Shown: in pieces, positions 1 to 5,156 of the stretch
Position numbering within the stretch: the first letter of the stretch is position 1
Layout: each line of letters opens with the position of its first letter
Source: Chloroflexota bacterium
GTDB taxonomy: Bacteria; Chloroflexota; Dehalococcoidia; Lucifugimonadales; Lucifugimonadaceae
Assembly (NCBI GenBank): GCA_016210435.1
Contig: JACQUF010000215.1
Span: 1-5,991 of the forward strand
Direction: 5' to 3'
DNA length: 5,991 nucleotides
Notes under the pieces: model-generated
Told to the model about the DNA's origin: nothing
Databases searched by the model: none
The model's input: the letters and a program-made list of their open reading frames with translations, nothing else
Position numbers and translations under genes: made by a program

Positions 1-203
1 CCCACGGAGCACACGAGGACCACGTAGTACACGTCTCGAAGTTCAGCGTCGCTGAGGCCGAGGGCCTGTCCGAGACGGACCGCCAGCAGGCACCTGCGAA
101 GCGCGTGGTCCATCGGTTGGCCCATCCCCAGGTCTGTGGCGAGGGAAAGAGCCGCGATCGCCTCCGCCATGCGAACCATCGGGACCGGTTCGACAGGGGA
201 CAT
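1..203 (-). CDS. HD-domain regulator, N-terminal fragment (LuxR/HD-GYP-like family), cut by window edge
   Basis: The minus strand is open from an ATG at 203 to the left edge, giving 67 codons with no stop. The peptide carries the pattern ALSLATDLGMGQPMDHALRR, then CLLAVRLGQALGLSDAELRD and VYYVVLVCSVG. This matches the start of the HD-domain proteins of actinobacteria and relatives, where an 'LSLATDLG.GQP..HALR' helix precedes a 'LGL...E..DVYYVALL..VGC' segment. In many relatives an HD or HD-GYP domain is followed by a LuxR helix-turn-helix, giving a cytosolic signalling or transcription regulator. The catalytic His-Asp and any DNA-binding domain lie outside the window, so hydrolase activity cannot be judged. 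The ATG at 203 has no Shine-Dalgarno. In-frame ATGs at codons 9 and 12 have none either, and a -10-like box sits 9 nt upstream, so translation may be leaderless. The gene is divergent from the GGT-like gene. Recognition is from memory of the family. Confidence 0.8.
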   Translation of the reverse strand, partial: MSPVEPVPMVRMAEAIAALSLATDLGMGQPMDHALRRCLLAVRLGQALGLSDAELRDVYYVVLVCSV

Positions 204-212
204 GTGGCAACG

Positions 213-218
213 ATACTA
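213..218 (-). promoter_or_regulatory. Candidate -10 box (TAGTAT) for the HD-domain regulator
   Basis: On the minus strand TAGTAT ends 9 nt before the ATG at 203. A transcript starting the usual 6-7 nt downstream would have a leader of only about 2-3 nt, which fits the lack of a Shine-Dalgarno. No convincing -35 hexamer is present at 16-18 bp spacing, so this rests on one hexamer and its position. Confidence 0.3.
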
Positions 219-445
219 CTTAACGGGGGGCAAGCCATCCTTACGGCTCGAGAGGCCGGACGATCGAAGTGATCGCACCGGCCCGCCGCCTGCATGGCCG
301 GAGACCTTCGACTTCCTCGGCTTCACCCATCACTAGGGGAAGACGAGGAGCGGGCGTTGGGTGGTGAAACGGACGAGAGCCATAACAAGAGCCGGCCAAT
401 GAACTGCCGGGAATGATCCACCCTCCAATCCTGACCGGTGGCCCG

Positions 446-495
446 GGCATTTCCGGCGCTATCATGCGGGCGAACTCCGGAATGCCATTCATTCC
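446..495. repeat. Imperfect inverted repeat with a third arm, candidate operator of the GGT-like gene
   Basis: GGCATTTCCGG (446-456) and CCGGAATGCC (477-486) are reverse complements apart from one extra T, separated by 20 nt. The arm core recurs as CATTCC at 490-495, again inverted relative to GGAATG at 479-484. A -10-like TATCAT (460-465) lies in the spacer, so a protein bound here could block or recruit polymerase. It could equally form a leader hairpin. No function is shown by the sequence alone. Confidence 0.35.
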
Positions 496-504
496 TGATG
501 ATGC

Positions 505-510
505 GGGAGG
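505..510 (+). promoter_or_regulatory. Shine-Dalgarno GGGAGG fixing the GGT-like start
   Basis: GGGAGG lies 6 nt before the ATG at 517 and is the best ribosome-binding site near the 5' end of this gene. It supports 517 as the start. Confidence 0.7.
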
Positions 511-516
511 CGTCGA

Positions 517-2250
517 ATGTCGACTGGCATTGCTTCGTACCGGCCGCCCGTCATGGGCAACAAGCACGCCGTCTCTTCCGGGCACTATCTCGCTACCGCG
601 GCCGGCTGGCGGATGCTCGAGCAGGGCGGGAACGCGATCGATGCAGGTGTGGCCGCGGGGATCGCCCTGAACGTAGTCCTGCCGGGCTCAACGAGCTTTG
701 GCGGCGTGGCGCCGATCTTGATCTACAACGCCTCTCGCAAGCAGGTGGCCAGCATCAGCGGACTCGGGCGGTGGCCCCGCGCTGCGAGCCTCGAACACTT
801 CGTCGAGAAGCGCAAAGCGCGAATTCCACCAGGGGTCGAACGAGTCGTGGTGCCGGCTGCGGCCGACGCGTGGATCACTGCCCTGATCGAGCACGGGACG
901 ATGACCTTCGAGCAGGTCGTTGCCCCCGCCCTGGAATACGCCCGCGATGGCGTAGCGGTCACACCCCAGATACACGACGCGCTGAGGAGCTTCGAGTTGA
1001 ACAAAGGAGCCTTCCCGACTCGCGACGCCGTGTTCCTGGTCGACGGCCGTGCACCGGCGGTCGGCGAGACCGTGAGACAACCAGCCCTCGCGAGCACCTT
1101 CCAACGTCTCATCCTTGTGGAACGCGGCCACGGCTCGAAAGGGCGCGAGGCAGCCCTGTCAGCGATACGTGACCATTTCTACAAAGGGTCCATCGCCGAA
1201 GAAATCGTTTCATTCGTCCGGGAAGGCGGCGGGTTCCTGTCGATGCAGGATCTTGCCGAGTTTAGTGTTGGCCACGAGCCGCCGGCCATCGGGCACTTCC
1301 ACGAATTTGAGGTTTACACCAACGGACCGTGGTGCCAGGGCCCAGCCTTCGCGGAAACCGTCCAGATCATCGCCGACGATGACCTTCGCAGCCTCGGACA
1401 CAACTCTGCCGGCTACGTCCACCTGATCGTCGAGGCGCTCAAGAACGCCTTCGCCGACCGCGACGCCTACTTTGGCGATCCCGATCTGGTCGATGTTCCG
1501 ATTCGTGGCCTGCTCGACCCGGCCTACGCCAGGGAGCGCAGGAAGCAGATCGACGTGCAGGCGGCAACTTCGGCCATGCCAAGGAGAGGCGAACCGTGGC
1601 GGTTCGAAGGGCGGTCGCAGCCCGAGGGATACTCCTATGAGCCGCCACCGCCCCGTGACGGCGATGCCGAGCCCGACACTAGCTATGCGTGTGCGATCGA
1701 CCGCTGGGGGAACATGTTCTCAGCTACGCCGAGCGACGGGGCCACCGCCATCGTGCCCAGTCTGGGGTTCACGCCGTCCACGCGTGGCACCCAGACCTGG
1801 CTGGACCCACGCCATCCGTCAGCGCTGGCGCCATGGAAGCGACCAAGGCTCACGCCAAACGCCCTGCTGGCTTTCAAGGACGGCAAACCCTGGATGCCGT
1901 TCGGCACTCCCGGTGGCGATGCCCAGATTCAGGCGACCGTCCAGTATTTCTTGAACGTCGCGGTCTTCGGCATGACGCCACAGCAGGCCGCCGAGGCCCC
2001 TCGGTTCCTGCAGTGGAGCTTTCCGGACTCCTTCTGGCCACATGTCTACACCCCGGGCCGTCTCGAACTCGAGGGGAGATTCGATCCAGGGGTAGGCAAG
2101 GAACTGGCACGCCGCGGCCACAAGGTCGAGTGGCTGAGGCCCATAGGCGGGCGGGCGAACTCGGTGTGCGCCATCGCCTTCGACTACCGTAATGCCACGC
2201 TCAGCGCCGCGGCCGATCTCAGATCCGAGGCATACGCCATGGCGCGCTGA
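517..2250 (+). CDS. Gamma-glutamyltranspeptidase-family Ntn-hydrolase (cytosolic, GGT-like)
   Basis: The 577-residue product has the GGT fold signatures in order: EQGGNAIDA (35-43), the glycine-rich STSFGG loop (59-63), DTSYACAIDRWGN (387-399) and FGTPGGDAQ (462-470). Family members are made as a proenzyme that cleaves itself before a threonine, which becomes the nucleophile. Here that residue should be Thr388, almost the same position as Thr391 in E. coli GGT. The Gly-Gly of GTPGGD corresponds to the oxyanion-hole pair. Two classical glutamate-binding features are not evident: the Arg of the DYRE-type motif is replaced by a GRWPRAAS segment (85-91), and the Ser-Ser-Met run is replaced by RPRLTPN (442-448). 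That resembles the GGT-like/amidohydrolase branch (YwrD- or HpxW-like), so glutathione may not be the substrate. There is no signal peptide, which implies a cytosolic enzyme. Family assignment is strong; substrate is unknown. Confidence 0.93.
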   Translation: MSTGIASYRPPVMGNKHAVSSGHYLATAAGWRMLEQGGNAIDAGVAAGIALNVVLPGSTSFGGVAPILIYNASRKQVASISGLGRWPRAASLEHFVEKRKARIPPGVERVVVPAAADAWITALIEHGTMTFEQVVAPALEYARDGVAVTPQIHDALRSFELNKGAFPTRDAVFLVDGRAPAVGETVRQPALASTFQRLILVERGHGSKGREAALSAIRDHFYKGSIAEEIVSFVREGGGFLSMQDLAEFSVGHEPPAIGHFHEFEVYTNGPWCQGPAFAETVQIIADDDLRSLGHNSAGYVHLIVEALKNAFADRDAYFGDPDLVDVPIRGLLDPAYARERRKQIDVQAATSAMPRRGEPWRFEGRSQPEGYSYEPPPPRDGDAEPDTSYACAIDRWGNMFSATPSDGATAIVPSLGFTPSTRGTQTWLDPRHPSALAPWKRPRLTPNALLAFKDGKPWMPFGTPGGDAQIQATVQYFLNVAVFGMTPQQAAEAPRFLQWSFPDSFWPHVYTPGRLELEGRFDPGVGKELARRGHKVEWLRPIGGRANSVCAIAFDYRNATLSAAADLRSEAYAMAR

Positions 2251-2332
2251 TGCGGATCAGGCGTCGGGCCCGGCGATGAACGGCTGCGGGCTGTAACCTC
2301 GGCCTCCTTGCCACCCACTAACTGTATAGACG
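2251..2332. other. 82-nt gap between the GGT-like and sigma-BFN genes
   Basis: The gap holds a CGGGCCCG palindrome near its left end but no hairpin followed by a T run, so no intrinsic terminator is evident. The two same-strand genes could be partly co-transcribed. A -10-like box lies at the right end. Confidence 0.5.
2325..2330 (+). promoter_or_regulatory. Candidate -10 box (TATAGA) for the sigma-BFN gene, possibly leaderless
   Basis: TATAGA ends 2 nt before the GTG at 2333 and 5 nt before the ATG at 2336. Initiation 6-7 nt downstream of the box would fall at the start codon, and there is no Shine-Dalgarno. No good -35 is seen at normal spacing, so confidence is low. Confidence 0.3.
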
Positions 2333-3541
2333 GTGATGGAGATCCCTTGCGACCAACGTGATCTAGTGTTGCGGGCGCAGACTGGCGATGCCGGGGCGGT
2401 CGGCGTCCTTGTCGAGCGTCATCGGGCTCTCGGCCAACGCATGGCGCGCAGGATGATCGCGGACTCGGATATCGCTGCAGATATCGTCCAGGACGCAGCA
2501 TTCGAAGTCGTACGCTCGATTCGCCAGTTGCGCGATCCGGACCGCTTTTCAAGCTGGTTCTGCGGGATCGTCCTCAACCTCTGCCGTGGCTACCTCCGCA
2601 GCCGCGCTCGAGGATTTGAGGAAACCTCTCTTGATATATCCCAAGACGGTCTTCGGTTTGAGGCGATCGACTTTGCTTCGACTGAACCTGACCCTTCAGA
2701 TGCACTCATTGAGCGGGAGATCCGCCAGAGGGTGCTCGACGCGGTACGGGAGCTCCCCGAGGCGCTGCGGGCGCCCACACTTCTCTTCTACTTCGGGCAT
2801 CTCACGCTCCGCGAAATCGCGGCCGGAATGGGGATCTCTGTCGGCAATGTGAAAGTCCGCCTGCATCGGGCCCGACTTCGGCTCAAGGAACGACTCTTGG
2901 CCACCGGTCCGCTGTTAGCGGCTGCTGCTAGGAGCGACGCAGAAAGGGGACACGAGATGGTACGGGTCAAAGTCTTCGACGTGCTCAACCGGATTCAACA
3001 CCCTGAAGGCGGATCGGAACAAAAGGCGCCATCCGTCGTGGTGTTGGTAGACGAGGCGATGGAGCGGACGTTGCCGATCTGGATGAGGAGGGCAGAGGCA
3101 TCGTCGATCGCCCTCGCTGTCAGCAATAGGACGACTCCGCGGCCGCTCACGGCGTCGTTCATGGCGACGTTACTTCGTACGGCAGGGGTTGAAGTGAAGG
3201 AGGCCCGGATCTCCAGACTTGAACGTACGACCTACTACGCCGAGGTCGAAATAGTTTCGGCCGGACGATCGCACGTGATAGACGCGCGTCCCAGCGATGC
3301 CATTGCGCTCTCGGTTCACTCGCGCGCTCCCATCTACGTTTCCGATGAAATCATGCAGCGTGCATCGTTCGAGATTCCGAAGGAAGCCGGTGGGACCGAG
3401 CCACAGCCAAAAGGGATCGAGGACGTGATAGCGGAGGTGGAGCAGACGTTCCCGCCAACCGGCGGGCGCGCGCTGGCGCGTGAAGAGGCGGACCGTGCTT
3501 CCCGGGAGCTCGTACGGGAAGTCTTTGGGGCGCACGTGTAG
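2333..3541 (+). CDS. ECF-type sigma-70 factor fused to a bifunctional nuclease (BFN/DUF151) domain
   Basis: The 402-aa product has three parts. Residues about 20-92 are sigma region 2, with DIVQDAAFEVVRSIRQL and RFSSWFCGIVLNLCR, which bind core polymerase and the -10 element. Residues about 130-190 are sigma region 4, with the helix-turn-helix LTLREIAAGMGISVGNVKVR that reads the -35. Residues about 209-345 are a BFN/DUF151 domain: VVVLVDEAMERTLPIW (235-250), EASSIALAV (255-263), RPLTASFMATLL (270-281) and the diagnostic IDARPSDAIAL (316-326) followed by APIYVSDEI (332-340). BFN proteins are described as DNase/RNase enzymes, while ECF factors redirect transcription. How the two act together is not known to me. 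The start is GTG at 2333 or ATG at 2336, neither with a Shine-Dalgarno. No anti-sigma gene lies next door, so the C-terminal domain may do the regulating. Confidence 0.92.
   Translation: MMEIPCDQRDLVLRAQTGDAGAVGVLVERHRALGQRMARRMIADSDIAADIVQDAAFEVVRSIRQLRDPDRFSSWFCGIVLNLCRGYLRSRARGFEETSLDISQDGLRFEAIDFASTEPDPSDALIEREIRQRVLDAVRELPEALRAPTLLFYFGHLTLREIAAGMGISVGNVKVRLHRARLRLKERLLATGPLLAAAARSDAERGHEMVRVKVFDVLNRIQHPEGGSEQKAPSVVVLVDEAMERTLPIWMRRAEASSIALAVSNRTTPRPLTASFMATLLRTAGVEVKEARISRLERTTYYAEVEIVSAGRSHVIDARPSDAIALSVHSRAPIYVSDEIMQRASFEIPKEAGGTEPQPKGIEDVIAEVEQTFPPTGGRALAREEADRASRELVREVFGAHV
2941..2959 (+). promoter_or_regulatory. Internal ribosome-binding site and ATG within the sigma-BFN gene
   Basis: AGAAAGGGGA (2941-2950) precedes an in-frame ATG at 2957, which is codon 209 of the fusion. 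The ATG begins MVRVKVFDVLNR, which resembles the natural N-terminus of stand-alone BFN proteins ('MVEV.V.DV..R'). Initiation here would give a 194-aa BFN-only protein (2957-3541). This Shine-Dalgarno is better than the one for the full-length start. Confidence 0.45.
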
Positions 3542-3600
3542 GGCGCCGATGCCGCGGCTACCGTCCCCTGCCGGACACCCGAGGAGTTGATCGGCTCGCA

Positions 3601-4107
3601 TCACGCCGCCAAAGCCCGAACTTCATCAGCGAGGCGCCGCCATTCCACCGCGCGTTGCACGCCATCGGCGCCCGCAAAGGGGCCGCCGAGAACGTAGCGA
3701 TATCGGACGAGGAAGTCACTGGGTACCCGAGTGAGGGTCGGGATAACGTCGGTATCGGCTCGCCGGTCCGCGGGGTCATACACCTCGTTAATCGCGAACA
3801 TGATGCTGTGCATCGCATCGACGGCTCGATCGAGGTGGTAAAGGTAACCTGCCGGTCCGAGACCGCGCTCCGCATGCGCAACCAGATCCTCGGTATGGTT
3901 ACGAAGGACCGGCAGGAAGCGGGCAAGGATATTTCGCCGCAGCGCCAGGGGGTATCGCGCCACGAGCTTCTTCCAGTGGTCCATCAACCCGTCCGGATCA
4001 TGCAACACCCGTCCCTTCTGAATCATGCCTGCAATGGTGTACGGCCGGAACGGCACCTCCGCCGTGGTGATAGCTCCGTTTTCGACGACCTTCAAAGAAG
4101 CCGTCAA
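3601..4107 (-). pseudogene. Nucleotidyltransferase C-terminal helical domain, N-terminally truncated remnant
   Basis: The frame encodes up to 168 aa and resembles the helical C-terminal half of antibiotic/orphan nucleotidyltransferases. A KGRVLHDPDGLMDHW segment (31-45) is the usual 'G.vL.DpdG' junction. It is followed by RYPLALRRNILARFLPVLRN and a long helical stretch ending FAINEVYDPADRR. The GSxxxG-D-D catalytic domain expected upstream is absent. A stop lies about 45 nt upstream in this frame, and the only usable start is a TTG at 4107 without a Shine-Dalgarno. Family-like sequence (VVENGAITTAEVPFRPYTIAG) continues right to this start, as expected if the gene was cut. The alternative is a genuine short helical protein. 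No ATPase or transferase activity is expected from what remains. Confidence 0.6.
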
Positions 4108-4156
4108 CGTCAGCGGATGCGAAGGGACGCAGTGTGATCTTGCCGTCCGAGATCAT
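4088..4156 (-). pseudogene. Possible acetyltransferase (GNAT)-like 5' scrap overlapping the remnant in another frame
   Basis: From an ATG at 4156 the minus strand reads MISDGKITLRPFASADVDGF and then two more plausible residues. This resembles the first strand and helix of GNAT acetyltransferases ('..dg.itLRPf...Da..l'). Past about 4088 the frame turns into low-quality sequence antiparallel to nothing recognisable and stops at 3998, while the nucleotidyltransferase frame takes over. If real, it marks a deletion junction joining two genes. Only about 22 residues support it and there is no Shine-Dalgarno, so chance resemblance is a serious alternative. Confidence 0.22.
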
Positions 4157-4236
4157 GATGCGGGGGATTATCGCGGGACGGCCGACCAGGTTGCTGCCGG
4201 GCGAGCGCCGGGAGCCGGAAGAGCTGGCGATCGAGT

Positions 4237-4281
4237 AAAAGACAAGATCGGCCGGGGCGATTCGTGCGCCCCGGCCGGTCT
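4237..4281 (-). terminator. Strong intrinsic terminator of the 77-aa small gene
   Basis: GGCCGGGGCG (4250-4259) and CGCCCCGGCC (4267-4276) form a perfect 10-bp stem with a 7-nt loop. The pairing extends outward to 4245/4281 with one G-U pair, for about 15 bp in all. Read on the minus strand it is followed by TTGTCTTTTA, a U-rich tract. It begins 20 nt after the stop codon of the small gene. On the plus strand there is no T run, so it acts leftward. Confidence 0.85.
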
Positions 4282-4300
4282 CGCGCCTCTTCGAGGTCGT

Positions 4301-4534
4301 TTACAGACAGTGCAGGTTGGCGTCGGTAATGGCTTTCTCCCTGGCAGACAACCGAACCCGAACGTTTGGATCGAGGCTTTCTATCTGCCCGAGACGACCG
4401 AAAGGCTCGACGATCGCGGCCAGGATTCGGCCGACTGCTCCCGCTGCCGAACTCGCGGCATGGACCGCCGCGCGGGCCTCAACTACCGGCGCGAACCGGA
4501 CCGGAACCTGTTGCAAACTCTCCTGCTTATACAT
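4301..4534 (-). CDS. Orphan 77-aa small protein of unknown function
   Basis: I do not recognise this protein. It runs from an ATG at 4534, preceded on the minus strand by AGGAGGAGG with 6 nt spacing, one of the strongest ribosome-binding sites in the window. An upstream in-frame ATG at 4576 lacks such a site, so 4534 is preferred. The product starts MYKQESLQQVPVRFAP, then has an alanine-rich, probably helical middle (about 18-42, with AAVHAASSAAGAVGRILAAI), a turn near PFGRLG, and a charged tail ending in ITDANLHCL. The single cysteine is next to last. There is no signal peptide or membrane segment. A strong terminator follows 20 nt after the stop, so it looks like a monocistronic gene that is really expressed. 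The C-terminal His-Cys-Leu and small size would allow a peptide precursor or a regulatory protein, but no maturation gene is nearby. Confidence 0.6.
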   Translation of the reverse strand: MYKQESLQQVPVRFAPVVEARAAVHAASSAAGAVGRILAAIVEPFGRLGQIESLDPNVRVRLSAREKAITDANLHCL

Positions 4535-4540
4535 TGCTTG

Positions 4541-4549
4541 CCTCCTCCT
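4541..4549 (-). promoter_or_regulatory. Strong Shine-Dalgarno of the 77-aa small gene
   Basis: AGGAGGAGG on the minus strand, 6 nt ahead of the ATG at 4534. It decides the start of the small gene and suggests high translation. Confidence 0.75.
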
Positions 4550-4588
4550 CTGAACATGCCGGGTTTGATTGCACATGCTGATTCCGGG

Positions 4589-4598
4589 CGTCCGGACG
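4589..4598. repeat. Perfect palindrome CGTCCGGACG upstream of the small gene
   Basis: This 10-bp palindrome lies about 55 nt upstream of the small gene's start, where an operator could sit. In GC-rich DNA a 10-bp palindrome can arise by chance, so a regulatory role is a guess. Confidence 0.25.
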
Positions 4599-4752
4599 AG
4601 GCAGTGACATCTCTACTACATCCTGCGGGCAAACGTACCGTGCCCGGTTAGTCCGAACGGAACTCCGCCGGGCGGCCTTCGAAGTCCATAGTGCGAGCTG
4701 CACGATCACCTTCGCGGGCGACGAGGGGAACTGAGACCAGAGAAAACGCGGA

Positions 4753-5073
4753 ATGGTTTCAGCTGCAACGCCGAAATGGTGGGGAAGCCGCAGGCATCGC
4801 GGGGCTTACGTCTGCTTGGCTTGCAATTGCTGGAGGACTCTTGCTCGCATTTGGAGCACCCTCGCTACCGGCGTGATTCGCTCTAAGGACGACGCGGCTA
4901 CCTGGGTACTTGCGCGCCTTCCCGAACAGCATCGGAACGTGCTCTGCCGAGCGCGGGCTATCTACCTTGGCGAAGAGGAGGAGCGGTGGCACGATGTCGC
5001 CGCACAGGTGCGCACACACGCGGAATACGTGGTCAGGGAGATTGAGCTGCTCGTCGCAAACAAGTCCCCCTAA
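4753..5073 (+). pseudogene. AadA-like aminoglycoside adenylyltransferase C-terminal domain, N-terminally truncated remnant
   Basis: The frame gives 106 aa. From about residue 19 it follows the C-terminal helical domain of AadA/ANT(3'')-type enzymes: CNCWRTLARIWSTLATGVIR, then SKDDAATWVLARLPEQHR, ARAIYLGEEEERW and EYVVREIELL. AadA has the same order (RIWYS..TGKI.PKD.AA.WA..RLP, then A..AYLG.EEDR, then YV..EI). The first half of the enzyme, with the GSxxxG and paired Asp residues that bind ATP and metal, is missing. An in-frame stop at 4732 lies shortly upstream of the ATG, and the ribosome-binding site is poor. Residues 1-18 are unlike the family and probably random. It should not confer resistance. 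A free-standing helical domain is possible but less likely. Confidence 0.72.
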
Positions 5074-5156
5074 CGCGGAACGACCTGATGAAGGGCTGCG
5101 ACCCACTTTTTCACGGAACACACGATGACCGAACACCCAGCGGCCCGGTTCACCGT
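5074..5156 (+). other. Leader of the nucleoside hydrolase, with an overlapping 11-codon minicistron
   Basis: A tiny frame starting ATG at 5125 encodes MTEHPAARFTV and stops at 5158-5160. It shares ATGA with the nucleoside hydrolase start at 5157. The hydrolase has no Shine-Dalgarno, so it may depend on coupling to this minicistron. Another in-frame ATG at 5088 would add 23 residues with no family support. Confidence 0.4.

Larger units (their letters stand above)
204..516. other. Divergent intergenic region between the HD regulator and the GGT-like gene
   Basis: These 313 bases separate two divergently transcribed genes and should hold both promoters. Open frames here are short and have no recognisable protein pattern. 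The visible elements are a TAGTAT box facing left (213-218), an imperfect inverted repeat with a third copy of its arm (446-495), a TATCAT hexamer inside that repeat (460-465), and the ribosome-binding site of the GGT-like gene (505-510). No tRNA-like or terminator-like structure was seen. Confidence 0.6.
4535..4752. other. Intergenic region between the small gene and the AadA-like remnant
   Basis: It contains the leftward ribosome-binding site of the small gene (4541-4549) and a perfect 10-bp palindrome CGTCCGGACG (4589-4598). Frames here are short and resemble no protein. A leftward TTGCCC-like hexamer lies near 4630, but its 17-bp partner (TGTCAC) is poor, so no promoter is called. Confidence 0.5.

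Noticed and set aside
438..1172. A long plus-strand frame (244 codons) overlapping the start of the GGT-like gene
   Set aside because: Its product is arginine-rich, low-complexity sequence typical of an out-of-frame reading of GC-rich DNA, and the overlapped frame matches a known enzyme family throughout.
1689..2192. Plus-strand open frame of 167 codons inside the GGT-like gene
   Set aside because: It lies entirely within the GGT catalytic small-subunit region in another frame and shows no family pattern.
2251..2332. CGGGCCCG palindrome as a terminator after the GGT-like gene
   Set aside because: There is no loop and no following T run, so it does not fit an intrinsic terminator.
3694..3826. 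HEPN toxin signature (R-x4-6-H) in the nucleotidyltransferase remnant as evidence for a toxin-antitoxin pair
   Set aside because: The motif is loose, no intact nucleotidyltransferase (MNT-type) antitoxin gene is adjacent, and the rest of the sequence fits a nucleotidyltransferase C-terminal domain.
3655..4137. Plus-strand open frame of 160 codons opposite the nucleotidyltransferase remnant
   Set aside because: It has no recognisable motif, whereas the minus strand reads a consistent nucleotidyltransferase C-terminal pattern across the same stretch.
4025..4651. Plus-strand open frame of 208 codons spanning the terminator and the small gene
   Set aside because: It crosses a strong leftward terminator hairpin, has no ribosome-binding site, and has shadow-like composition.
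4691..4876. Plus-strand 61-codon frame ending in a hydrophobic stretch (LAIAGGLLLAFGA)
   Set aside because: It looks like a membrane segment but overlaps the AadA-like frame, which has stronger family support; the hydrophobicity likely comes from the alternative frame.
5088..5156. In-frame upstream ATG extending the nucleoside hydrolase by 23 residues
   Set aside because: Nucleoside hydrolases begin almost directly with the DTD calcium-binding motif, and the extension has no family likeness.
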